Source: an uncultured Lysobacter sp.
GTDB taxonomy: Bacteria > Pseudomonadota > Gammaproteobacteria > Xanthomonadales > Xanthomonadaceae
DNA: 6,198 bases
Assembly (NCBI GenBank): GCA_902805755.1
Contig: CADCUA010000519.1
Location: 1 to 6,198, forward strand
Reading direction: 5' to 3'
Shown here: positions 1 to 5,876 of the stretch, piece after piece
Layout: each line of letters opens with the position of its first letter
Position numbering within the stretch: position 1 is the first letter of the stretch
Made by a program: the position numbers and the translations under genes
The notes under the pieces: model-generated
What the model was told of the DNA's origin: nothing
The model's input: only the letters and a program-made list of their open reading frames with translations
The model's database searches: none

Positions 1-717
1 GCGCGGATGCCAGATCACCAGCGTGCCCGGCCCGGCGGGCAGTTCGAGGTTGAAGCTGCCATCGGCCTGCGGGCGCGTGTAGTGCGGCGTATCCATCACC
101 AGCACGTTCGCGCGCATGCCGCGGTGCACGTTGCAGTTGACCACCACGAGCCCGGGCTTCTGGAAGCGCTGCGAGCGCGTCTGCCCGGCCGCATACGTGC
201 CCAGGTCGAACGCGGAGCCCGACGTCACCGAGAACACGTTGTGCATGATCGTGTCGCGGTTCGCGAAGCCGACCGTGCTGCCCGACGGCACGACGAGCAG
301 GTTCGGCTCGAAGCCCTTGCTGTGGGTGCGCACGGTGAACTGCGCGGGCGCGGGCTTCGCGCTGCCGCCCCTGGGCAGGAAATAGATGACCGACTGCGCG
401 ACCTCGCCGGGGATGACTTCCTGGCGTGGTCCGGCGGCGAGCGTCAGCCGTCCGCGGACCGCTGCGCTGGCGGACGGGCGCTCGGTGCGCTGCGGTCGCG
501 TGCTGGCCGCGTTCTCGGCCGACCGCGACCGGATGGAAGCACGCGGCGCGGCGGCACGCGTCGGTTGGGCGGGCACCGCGTCCGGCGCACGAGCCACTGC
601 GCCCGATCCCTGCGCATCGCTGTCGCGTGACTGCAACGGCGCATCGGCCGGCGCGGCGACAGCCGCGGACACCATCGCGCACGCCAGCAGACAGGGCGCG
701 AATCGAACAAGCTTCAT
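1..717 (-). CDS. Exported cupredoxin-domain protein (amicyanin-like, 'methylamine utilization protein' type), 3' end outside window
   Basis: An open frame of 239 codons runs from ATG at 717-715 to the window edge with no stop. GGGGA lies 7 nt upstream of the ATG. Residues 1-22 form a signal peptide (Lys/Arg start, hydrophobic stretch, AVAA-type cleavage site); an LLAC at 10-13 could be read as a lipobox, but the hydrophobic stretch before it is short. Residues ~23-85 are a low-complexity Ala/Arg/Ser/Pro linker. Residues ~86-210 hold a beta-rich domain with His159 (in TIMHNVFS) and CNVHRGM at 195-201, giving Cys195, His198 and Met201. The C-x2-H-x2-M spacing is that of amicyanin, so a type 1 copper site is likely. 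From ~211 a DGSFNLELPAGPG segment resembles a carboxypeptidase-regulatory-like strand pair. It probably acts in the periplasm in electron transfer or copper handling; the partner is unknown. It is divergent from the leucine genes, and nothing seen ties it to methylamine metabolism. Confidence 0.85.
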   Translation of the reverse strand, partial: MKLVRFAPCLLACAMVSAAVAAPADAPLQSRDSDAQGSGAVARAPDAVPAQPTRAAAPRASIRSRSAENAASTRPQRTERPSASAAVRGRLTLAAGPRQEVIPGEVAQSVIYFLPRGGSAKPAPAQFTVRTHSKGFEPNLLVVPSGSTVGFANRDTIMHNVFSVTSGSAFDLGTYAAGQTRSQRFQKPGLVVVNCNVHRGMRANVLVMDTPHYTRPQADGSFNLELPAGPGTLVIWHPR

Positions 718-1061
718 CTGAGTATCCCCAACGATGCAGAGGCTGCGCGGGCGCAGCGCGGGCAGCAGTACCCGTCGGCCATCCATTACGGCGCCGTGCA
801 CAGGGCGGATGCAGAACGGCACCGGTGAAACACGGAAAAGAGACGGCCGACACATCCGGCGCGCAGCTCGACGGCGGGGACACCGCCGGGCCGCACGCAC
901 GCCGCTCTCACGGCGCCTGCAATCGTTTGCATTAGACTACCGCGCCTGCCGTGGACCCTTCGGGCTTCGGGGCAGAGGCGAATCCATTTCGATTCAACGA
1001 CTTAATCAACACACAGCCGGTGTGGCGCGCCCGCGCGATCGCCCTGCCGACGGAGCACGCG
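718..1061. other. Divergent intergenic region between cupredoxin gene and leucine dehydrogenase
   Basis: This 344-bp stretch separates two divergent genes and must hold both promoters. I see no convincing coding frame in it. A reading frame of the downstream gene stays open back to GTG at 951, but that extension has no good ribosome site and does not match the family N-terminus. Possible elements are a TAGACT -10-like hexamer at 933-938 facing right, an imperfect dyad TGCAA-N4-TTGCA at 918-931 overlapping it, and a short hairpin with arms CGGCGG (872-877) and CCGCCG (883-888). No strong -35 box was found for either direction. Confidence 0.6.
918..938 (+). promoter_or_regulatory. Possible leucine dehydrogenase promoter region with overlapping dyad
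   Basis: TAGACT at 933-938 matches the -10 consensus at 4 of 6 positions, and the upstream -35 region is poor. The dyad TGCAA (918-922), 4 nt, TTGCA (927-931) sits directly upstream, where a repressor could occlude polymerase. If transcription starts near 945, the leader before the ATG at 1062 is about 115 nt. This is a weak, sequence-only prediction. Confidence 0.3.
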
Positions 1062-2165
1062 ATGATTTTCGAAACCCTCGACACCTTCGGCCACGAGCAG
1101 GTCGTGTTCTGCCATAACAAGGACGCCGGCCTGAAGGCCATCATCGCGATCCACAACACGGTGCTGGGTCCCGCGCTGGGTGGCACGCGCATGTGGCCGT
1201 ACAAGACCGAGGCCGACGCGCTCAACGACGTGCTGCGCCTGTCGCGCGGCATGACGTACAAGAACGCGGTCGCGGGCCTGAACATCGGCGGCGGCAAGGC
1301 CGTGATCATCGGCGACCCGGCGACCGACAAGTCCGAGGCGCTGTTCCGCGCGTTCGGCCAGTTCGTCGAGTCACTCGGCGGGCGCTACATCACCGCCGAG
1401 GACGTCGGCATCGACGTCAACGACATGGAATACGTCTACCGCGAGACCGAGTACGTCACCGGCGTGCACCAGGTCCACGGCGGTTCGGGCGACCCGTCGC
1501 CGTTCACCGCGTACGGCACGCTGCAGGGCCTGATGGCCTCGCTCAACAAGCGCTTCGGCGATGAGGAAGTCGGCAAGTATTCCTACTCGGTGCAGGGCCT
1601 GGGCCACGTGGGCATGGAGTTCGTGAAGCTGCTCAAGGAGCGCGGCGCGAAGATCTTCGTCACCGACATCAACAAGGGCCTGGTCGACAAGGCCGTGAGC
1701 GAGTACGGCGCCGAGGCCGTGGGCCTGGACGAGATCTACGACGTGCCGGCCGACATCTACTCGCCGTGCGCGCTGGGCGGCACCGTCAACGACCAGACGC
1801 TTCCGCGCCTGAAGGCGAAGATCATCTGCGGCGCGGCGAACAACCAGCTGGCGAACAACGCGATCGGCGACGAAGTGGCCAAGCGCGGCATCCTGTACGC
1901 GCCGGATTACGCGGTGAACGCGGGCGGCGTGATGAACGTGGCGCTGGAACTCGACGGCTACAACCGTGAGCGCGCCATGCGCATGATGCGCACGATCTAC
2001 CACAACGTCGGCCGCATCTTCGAAATCAGCGAACGCGACGGCATCCCGACCTACCGCGCGGCCGACCGCCTCGCCGAAGAGCGCATCAGCGCGATCGGCA
2101 AGCTGAAGCTGCCGCTGGGCCGTTCGGTGCCGCGCTTCCAGGGTCGCATTCGCGGCGGCCACTGA
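1062..2165 (+). CDS. ldh: Leucine dehydrogenase (Glu/Leu/Phe/Val dehydrogenase family)
   Basis: The protein has 367 residues, close to the ~364 of Bacillus leucine dehydrogenases (also called bcd), which it resembles along its length. It reversibly deaminates L-leucine, and usually valine and isoleucine, to the 2-oxoacid with NAD+, in the cytoplasm. The N-terminal substrate domain shows GPALGGTRMW (residues 37-46), Lys67 in MTYKNA, catalytic Lys79 in GGGKAVIIGDP, and Asp114 in TAEDVGID. The dinucleotide fold has GLGHVG (179-184) and Asp202 after the second strand, expected to bind the NAD ribose. PDYAVNAGGVMNVA (281-294) and the C-terminal PTYRAADRLAEERI are also typical. The ATG at 1062 was chosen because GGAG lies 6 nt upstream and the N-terminus then aligns with the family; an in-frame GTG at 951 would add 37 atypical residues. 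It probably opens leucine breakdown and can supply oxoacids for branched acyl-CoA. Confidence 0.95.
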   Translation: MIFETLDTFGHEQVVFCHNKDAGLKAIIAIHNTVLGPALGGTRMWPYKTEADALNDVLRLSRGMTYKNAVAGLNIGGGKAVIIGDPATDKSEALFRAFGQFVESLGGRYITAEDVGIDVNDMEYVYRETEYVTGVHQVHGGSGDPSPFTAYGTLQGLMASLNKRFGDEEVGKYSYSVQGLGHVGMEFVKLLKERGAKIFVTDINKGLVDKAVSEYGAEAVGLDEIYDVPADIYSPCALGGTVNDQTLPRLKAKIICGAANNQLANNAIGDEVAKRGILYAPDYAVNAGGVMNVALELDGYNRERAMRMMRTIYHNVGRIFEISERDGIPTYRAADRLAEERISAIGKLKLPLGRSVPRFQGRIRGGH

Positions 2166-2186
2166 TCCGCGATTGTTGCGTTGTAG

Positions 2187-2214
2187 CGACGGGGCCTAGC
2201 GCCCCGTCGTCATT
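2187..2214 (+). terminator. Hairpin after leucine dehydrogenase, possible terminator or attenuator
   Basis: A perfect 9-bp GC-rich stem, CGACGGGGC (2187-2195) and GCCCCGTCG (2201-2209), encloses the 5-nt loop CTAGC. It starts 22 nt after the stop codon. The tail (TCATTTCAG) has only a short T run, so termination may be partial and some transcripts may read into the next gene. Confidence 0.6.
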
Positions 2215-2221
2215 TCAGTCT

Positions 2222-2240
2222 TTCGAACCGTTTGATCGAA
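2222..2240. promoter_or_regulatory. Nested inverted repeats in the isovaleryl-CoA dehydrogenase leader
   Basis: TTCGA (2222-2226) and TCGAA (2236-2240) form a 5-bp dyad with a 9-nt spacer. Inside it TCGAAC-C-GTTTGA (2223-2235) is a tighter near-palindrome with 5 of 6 arm pairs. It sits between the preceding hairpin and the ribosome site AGGAG (2247-2251). The GAAC/GTTTG arms loosely recall operators of TetR-type fatty-acid regulators such as PsrA, but that likeness is weak and the regulator is unknown. Confidence 0.3.
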
Positions 2241-2256
2241 GAACACAGGAGTTGCG

Positions 2257-3414
2257 ATGCGTCCGTTCCCGCTGGGTGAAGACATCGATGCGCTGCGCGA
2301 GGCCGTGCGCCGTTTTGCCGACGCGGAAATCGCGCCGATCGCCGAGCGCGTGGACCACGAGAATGCATTCCCGCAGGAGCTGTGGCCGAAGCTGGGCGAG
2401 ATGGGCCTGCTGGGCCTGACGATTCCGGGCGAATACGGCGGCAGCGAGATGGGTTACCTCGCGCATCTCGTCGCGATGGAAGAGATCTCGCGCGCATCGG
2501 GTTCGATCGGCCTGAGCTACGGCGCGCACTCGAACCTGTGCGTCAACAACCTCTACGCGAACGGCAACGAAGCGCAGCGCCAGAAGTACCTGCCGAAGCT
2601 GTGCACCGGCGAGTACAAGGGCGCGCTCGCGATGAGCGAGCCGGGCGCGGGCTCGGACGTGGTCGGCTCGATGGCCTGCCGCGCGGAACTGCGCGATGGC
2701 GTGTGGGTCGCGAACGGCAACAAGATGTGGATCACGAACGGCCCCGAAGCCGACGTGCTGATCGTCTACATGCGCACCGCGGGCAAGGAAGCGGGCAGCA
2801 AGTCGATGACTGCCTTCCTCGTCGAGAAGGGCATGAAGGGTTTTTCCACCGCGCAGAAGCTGGACAAGCTGGGCATGCGCGGCTCGAACACCTGCGAGCT
2901 GGTGTTCGAGAACTGCGAGATCCCGCAGGAGAACGTGCTGGGCGAGGTCAACAACGGCGTCAAGGTGCTGATGAGCGGCCTCAACACCGAACGCCTGGTG
3001 CTGACCGGCGGCCCGATCGGCCTCATGCAGGCCGCGATGGACAACGCCCTGCCCTACGTTCGCGAGCGCAAGCAGTTCGACGCGGCGATCGGTACGTTCG
3101 GCATCATGCAGGCGAAGATCGCCGACATGTACACCGCGCTGCAGTCCAGCCGCGCGTTCGCCTACCAGGTTGCGCGCGACTATGACGCCGGCCACCGTTC
3201 GCGCATCGATGCGGCATCGTGCCTGCTGCACGCATCGGAAGCCGCGGTGCAGGTGGCGCTGGAGGCGATCCAGTCGCTGGGCGGCAATGGCTATATCAAC
3301 GAATACCCGACCGGCCGCATCCTGCGCGATGCGAAGCTCTATGCGATCGGTGCGGGCACGAACGAGATCCGTCGCATGCTGATCGGCCGCGAGCTGTTTG
3401 CCGGCAACGCCTGA
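2257..3414 (+). CDS. liuA: Isovaleryl-CoA dehydrogenase (leucine catabolism)
   Basis: This 385-residue acyl-CoA dehydrogenase is full length for the family. It oxidises isovaleryl-CoA to 3-methylcrotonyl-CoA with FAD, passing electrons to electron-transfer flavoprotein in the cytoplasm. The family signatures are [13 protein letters not shown] (123-135) and [20 protein letters not shown] (341-360). The isovaleryl-specific evidence is the position of the catalytic base. Glu245 in [14 protein letters not shown] (240-253) matches Glu254 of the human enzyme. At the site where medium-chain enzymes carry the catalytic Glu of YEGT, this protein has IGAGT (364-368). [15 protein letters not shown] (158-171 region) is also typical of the subfamily. 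AGGAG lies 5 nt before the ATG. The gene starts 91 nt after leucine dehydrogenase on the same strand. The symbol liuA (also ivd) is by family; no other liu genes are visible nearby. Confidence 0.95.
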   Translation: MRPFPLGEDIDALREAVRRFADAEIAPIAERVDHENAFPQELWPKLGEMGLLGLTIPGEYGGSEMGYLAHLVAMEEISRASGSIGLSYGAHSNLCVNNLYANGNEAQRQKYLPKLCTGEYKGALAMSEPGAGSDVVGSMACRAELRDGVWVANGNKMWITNGPEADVLIVYMRTAGKEAGSKSMTAFLVEKGMKGFSTAQKLDKLGMRGSNTCELVFENCEIPQENVLGEVNNGVKVLMSGLNTERLVLTGGPIGLMQAAMDNALPYVRERKQFDAAIGTFGIMQAKIADMYTALQSSRAFAYQVARDYDAGHRSRIDAASCLLHASEAAVQVALEAIQSLGGNGYINEYPTGRILRDAKLYAIGAGTNEIRRMLIGRELFAGNA

Positions 3415-3435
3415 GTACCCACTGTGCTGATGCTG

Positions 3436-3470
3436 ACGGGCGGGCCGGAAGGCTCGCCCGTTTGCGTTTT
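3436..3470 (+). terminator. Rho-independent terminator after isovaleryl-CoA dehydrogenase
   Basis: An 11-bp stem, ACGGGCGGGCC (3436-3446) and GGCTCGCCCGT (3451-3461), contains one G-U pair and closes on the GNRA tetraloop GGAA. It is followed by TTGCGTTTT. Stem, loop and U-rich tail together make a good intrinsic terminator, 21 nt past the stop codon, so the thiolase is probably transcribed separately. Confidence 0.85.
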
Positions 3471-3593
3471 ATGGCGGAATGGAATGTCGCGCGTCAGCGG
3501 TAAATACACACTGTCCTCACGCGCAGTAGTAGTGCCCTGCCTTTCGCGCTGTAATCGCCTGCATTCTGCGTTTCCGCTGCACCCAACGCCCGT

Positions 3594-3622
3594 TTGCCGG
3601 CCGTGCTGCAGCGCCGCATAAT
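3594..3622 (+). promoter_or_regulatory. Sigma70-type promoter for the thiolase gene
   Basis: TTGCCG (3594-3599, 4 of 6 of the -35 consensus) and CATAAT (3617-3622, 5 of 6 of the -10 consensus) are separated by exactly 17 bp. The expected start near 3629 leaves a leader of about 38 nt. That leader contains a small hairpin, CCGGC (3632-3636)/GCCGG (3641-3645), just before the ribosome site GGAG (3658-3661). It follows the terminator at 3436-3470, which supports an independent unit. Confidence 0.65.
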
Positions 3623-3667
3623 CGGGTCGTACCGGCACTGGCCGGCCCGCCTCTTCTGGAGTTCGCC

Positions 3668-4843
3668 ATGAGCGATGTCGTCATCGTCGGTGCCAAGCGC
3701 ACTGCCATCGGTTCTTTCCTGGGCCAGTTCACCGGCGTGCCGACCCCGACGCTCGGCGCCGCGGCGATTTCGGGCGCACTTGCGCAGGCCGGCCTCGCAG
3801 CCGACCAGGTGGACGAAGTGATCATGGGTTGCGTGCTGTCGGCCGGTGTCGGCCAGGCGCCCGCCCGTCAGGCCGCGCTCGCTGCGGGCCTTTCGAATTC
3901 GACCGGCTGCACCACGATCAACAAGGTGTGCGGCTCCGGAATGATGTCGATCGTCTTCGCCCACGACATGATCAAGGCGGGCTCGGCCGGCGTGGTTGTT
4001 GCGGGCGGCATGGAATCGATGACGAACGCGCCGCATCTCATCAACAACTCGCGCACCGGTATCCGCTACGGCGCGGCCGAACTCATCGACCACATGGCGC
4101 ATGACGGCCTGACGAACCCGTACGACGGCAAGGCGATGGGCATCTTCGGCGACGCCACCTGCAGCACGTACGGCTACACGCGCGAGGATCTCGATGCGTA
4201 CGCCACCGAGAGCGTGCGCCGCGCCAAGCACGCGCAGGAAAGCGGCTTTTTCCGCGAGGAGATCGTTCCGGTCACGGTGAAGGGCCGCAAGGGCGATGTC
4301 GTCGTCGATGCGGATGAAGAACCCGCGAAGATCGATGCAAGCAAGATCTCGGGCCTGCGCGCCGCGTTCGGCAAGGAAGGCCTGCTCACGGCAGCCACGT
4401 CGTCGAAGATTTCCGACGGTGCGGCAGCGGTCGTACTGATGAGCGCCGAGGCCGCGGCCGAGCGCGGCATCAAGCCGATCGCGCGCATTGTTGCGCAATC
4501 GCGCCATTCGCACGCTCCCGAGCTGTTCACGACGGCACCGGTCAAGGCGACGGAAAACGTGCTCCGCAAGGCGGGCTGGACGGTCGATGACGTCGACCTG
4601 TTCGAGATCAACGAGGCGTTCGCGTGTGTCGCAATGGCACCGATGAAGGACCTCGGTATTCCGCATGACAAAATCAACGTTCATGGCGGCGCAACCGCGC
4701 TGGGACACCCTATTGGCGCGAGTGGATCGCGTCTTGTGGTGACACTTGTGCATGCACTTCAGCAGCGTGGCGCCAAGCGCGGCGTCGCGTCCTTGTGCAT
4801 CGGCGGTGGCGAAGCAACAGCCATTGCCATCGAGTTGCTTTGA
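3668..4843 (+). CDS. Acetyl-CoA C-acetyltransferase / thiolase II family
   Basis: This 391-residue thiolase is the normal length for the biosynthetic/degradative acetoacetyl-CoA class. It condenses two acetyl-CoA to acetoacetyl-CoA or runs the reverse cleavage, in the cytoplasm. The nucleophile is Cys88 in NKVCGSGM (86-92). Asn315 lies in NEAFA, His347 in GHPIGASG, and the proton-shuttling Cys377 in CIGGGEA; these fall within a residue of the Zoogloea PhbA positions. GGMESMTNAPHL (113-124) is the usual thiolase loop. The segment at 157-166, MGIFGDATCS, replaces the more common MG-x-TAEN-x-A form, so the exact acyl preference is uncertain. GGAG sits 6 nt before the ATG. After the two leucine-pathway genes it could cleave acetoacetyl-CoA from leucine; roles in fatty-acid oxidation or polyhydroxyalkanoate synthesis remain possible. 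The last ~64 codons use far more A/T-ending codons than the rest. Confidence 0.93.
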   Translation: MSDVVIVGAKRTAIGSFLGQFTGVPTPTLGAAAISGALAQAGLAADQVDEVIMGCVLSAGVGQAPARQAALAAGLSNSTGCTTINKVCGSGMMSIVFAHDMIKAGSAGVVVAGGMESMTNAPHLINNSRTGIRYGAAELIDHMAHDGLTNPYDGKAMGIFGDATCSTYGYTREDLDAYATESVRRAKHAQESGFFREEIVPVTVKGRKGDVVVDADEEPAKIDASKISGLRAAFGKEGLLTAATSSKISDGAAAVVLMSAEAAAERGIKPIARIVAQSRHSHAPELFTTAPVKATENVLRKAGWTVDDVDLFEINEAFACVAMAPMKDLGIPHDKINVHGGATALGHPIGASGSRLVVTLVHALQQRGAKRGVASLCIGGGEATAIAIELL

Positions 4844-4848
4844 GCGTT

Positions 4849-4918
4849 AAAAAATCGTAGTTGGAAAAAATTTCCGCTATGCCGCTTGACACGTCCATTG
4901 GGCTTGTCATCATGTTAT
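4849..4918 (+). promoter_or_regulatory. Promoter region of the first Ala-rich lipoprotein, with upstream A-tracts
   Basis: TTGACA at 4886-4891 is a perfect -35 box. The -10 is less clear: CATGTT at 4911-4916 (19-bp spacer) or TGTTAT at 4913-4918 (21-bp spacer). Upstream are two six-A tracts, at 4849-4854 and 4865-4870; the second continues into TTT and forms the short dyad GGAAA-AAA-TTTCC (4863-4875). In such GC-rich DNA this resembles an UP-element. TTGTCA at 4904-4909 nearly repeats the -35 box. No GC-rich terminator separates the thiolase stop from this region, so read-through is also possible. Confidence 0.5.
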
Positions 4919-4920
4919 CG

Positions 4921-4936
4921 ACGCGCAATTGCGCGT
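4921..4936. promoter_or_regulatory. Perfect 16-bp palindrome at the likely transcription start of the first lipoprotein
   Basis: ACGCGCAATTGCGCGT reads the same on both strands over all 16 bases. It lies just after the -10 candidates and 29 nt before the ATG, where an operator or a 6-bp leader hairpin with an AATT loop would act. Its 11-base core GCGCAATTGCG recurs at 5859-5869, after the second lipoprotein gene. The binding factor, if any, is unknown. Confidence 0.45.
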
Positions 4937-4965
4937 TGCCTAAATCACGACGAGGAAACTGCATC

Positions 4966-5316
4966 ATGAACATCAACAAGGCGCTTCTCGCCCTTGCGCT
5001 GGGCTTCGCCCTGGCTGCTTGCTCGAACCAGGACCAGGCCGCTGACTCCGCTGCCGAGGCCGCTGAGGCTGCAGGCGAGGCGCAGGAAGCTGCTACCAAC
5101 GCCGGCACCGCTGAAGCCCAGGTTGCTGCTGACGCCGCTGCCGCCGCTGCCGACGCAGCTGCCACGCAGGCTGACGCCGCTGCCGGCGGTTCGAACGTCG
5201 AAGCCGACGACGCTGCCGACGCTGCCGAGCAGTCCGCTGACGCGGCTGAGCAGGCGCAGGACTCGGCTGAAGAAGCCGCTGCCGCGACCGACGCTCCGAC
5301 CAACAACGGCCAGTAA
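4966..5316 (+). CDS. Small acidic Ala-rich lipoprotein, first of a pair
   Basis: The protein has 116 residues. Residues 1-18 are a lipoprotein signal peptide with lipobox LAAC (16-19), so Cys19 should be lipidated. Ser20 at +2 is not an inner-membrane retention signal, which predicts the outer membrane. The 98-residue mature chain has 44 Ala, 21 Asp/Glu, and no Lys, Arg, His or aromatic residue. The C-terminal half contains the heptads ADAAEQS, ADAAEQA and QDSAEEA (84-104), suggesting a long helix or Ala-type coiled coil, with a Gly-Gly-Ser break at 74-76. It lacks the C-terminal Lys that anchors Braun lipoprotein (Lpp) to peptidoglycan. The start follows GAGGA (4952-4956), 9 nt upstream; a longer in-frame TTG start at 4861 would bury the signal peptide. 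Function is unknown; an Lpp-like spacer or surface role is a guess. It appears paralogous to the next gene. Confidence 0.85.
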   Translation: MNINKALLALALGFALAACSNQDQAADSAAEAAEAAGEAQEAATNAGTAEAQVAADAAAAAADAAATQADAAAGGSNVEADDAADAAEQSADAAEQAQDSAEEAAAATDAPTNNGQ

Positions 5317-5344
5317 TATCGGCTGAGTTGTGTCTGCTGTACTG

Positions 5345-5376
5345 GAAAGCCGCCGGTGTTCCGGCGGCTTTCTTGT
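5345..5376 (+). terminator. Rho-independent terminator between the two lipoprotein genes
   Basis: A perfect 12-bp stem, GAAAGCCGCCGG (5345-5356) and CCGGCGGCTTTC (5361-5372), encloses the loop TGTT and is followed by TTGT. The A-run at the base of the left arm pairs with the T-run of the right arm. It lies 28 nt after the stop codon and should separate the two lipoprotein transcripts. Confidence 0.8.
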
Positions 5377-5377
5377 A

Positions 5378-5405
5378 AGAGTCTGTAACGGACCTGCACG
5401 ACTCT
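5378..5405. promoter_or_regulatory. Inverted repeat in the leader region of the second lipoprotein
   Basis: AGAGTC (5378-5383) and GACTCT (5400-5405) form perfect 6-bp arms around 16 nt, directly after the terminator. TGTAAC at 5384-5389 resembles a -10 box (4 of 6), but no -35 box stands at the right distance, so the promoter of the second lipoprotein gene is not resolved. It could be an operator or a leader hairpin. Confidence 0.3.
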
Positions 5406-5470
5406 CGGGATCGCGAACCGCACCCGGCGGCGCGTGGTCCGCTTTTCACCATCGCTCCTGGAGAATCCCC

Positions 5471-5851
5471 ATGAACACCAAGCTCTGTGTCCTGCTCGCC
5501 GCTGCCGTCCTGTCGCTGTCGGCGTGCACGAACGAAACCGCTACCGCCCAGGGCGAAGCCGCTGAAGCCGGCGCTGCCGCCGACCAGGCCGGCGACGCTG
5601 CCGCTGCTGCCGCTGCTGCTGCCGGCAACGCCGCTGCTGAAGGCGTCGACGCTGCCGCCGCTTCCACCGGCGAAGCCGCTGCCGAAGTCGGTCAGAACGT
5701 TGACCAGGCGACCGACGCTGCCCAGGCCGCCGCTTCGGAAGCGACCGCTGACGCTGCACAGGCGACCGCGGACGTTGCGAACAACGCCGCTGCCGCTGCG
5801 CAGAACACGGCCGACAAGGCTGAAGCCGCTTCGGAAGAAGCGAAGCAGTAA
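5471..5851 (+). CDS. Small acidic Ala-rich lipoprotein, second of a pair
   Basis: The protein has 126 residues. The signal peptide ends in lipobox LSAC (16-19), with Cys19 as lipidation site and Thr20 at +2, predicting outer-membrane delivery. Of the 108 mature residues 51 are Ala and 18 are Asp/Glu; the only basic residues are Lys116 and Lys125, the latter next to the C-terminal Gln. Residues 43-51 are nine alanines in a row. Residues 77-125 divide into seven consecutive heptads, for example ATADAAQ, ATADVAN and NTADKAE, so a continuous helix or coiled coil is likely. GGAG (5460-5463) lies 7 nt before the ATG; an upstream in-frame start at 5330 would spoil the signal peptide. It shares architecture, composition and lipobox position with the preceding lipoprotein, from which it is separated by 154 nt and a terminator. 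Function is unknown. The near-terminal Lys leaves Lpp-like crosslinking conceivable but unproven. Confidence 0.85.
   Translation: MNTKLCVLLAAAVLSLSACTNETATAQGEAAEAGAAADQAGDAAAAAAAAAGNAAAEGVDAAAASTGEAAAEVGQNVDQATDAAQAAASEATADAAQATADVANNAAAAAQNTADKAEAASEEAKQ
5597..5623 (+). repeat. GCN trinucleotide run encoding nine alanines
   Basis: Nine GCT/GCC codons in a row form an imperfect trinucleotide repeat inside the second lipoprotein gene. Such a run can change length by slippage without shifting the frame, altering the poly-Ala stretch. Confidence 0.7.
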
Positions 5852-5876
5852 TCGCTTTGCGCAATTGCGACACTGG

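Noticed and set aside
7..630. Plus-strand frame of 207 codons at the left edge
   Set aside because: The minus strand here encodes a signal peptide and copper-ligand motif in one uninterrupted frame; the plus frame is Arg/His-rich and without motifs.
951..1061. GTG at 951 as the start of leucine dehydrogenase
   Set aside because: It would add 37 residues absent from the family, whereas ATG at 1062 has GGAG 6 nt upstream and gives the expected N-terminus.
2215..3231. Minus-strand frame of 338 codons opposite isovaleryl-CoA dehydrogenase
   Set aside because: It is an antisense shadow caused by high GC at third positions; composition is His/Ala/Arg-rich with no family motif, while the plus strand encodes a complete enzyme.
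3494..4753. Minus-strand frame of 419 codons opposite the thiolase
   Set aside because: It is the antisense shadow of a complete thiolase with all catalytic residues; it also spans the thiolase promoter and shows no protein motifs.
5471..5851. Likeness of the second lipoprotein to type I antifreeze proteins
   Set aside because: The Ala/Thr/Asp helix looks similar, but Thr92, Thr99 and Thr113 are spaced 7 and 14 apart, not in 11-residue steps, and the protein is a lipoprotein; the likeness is compositional.
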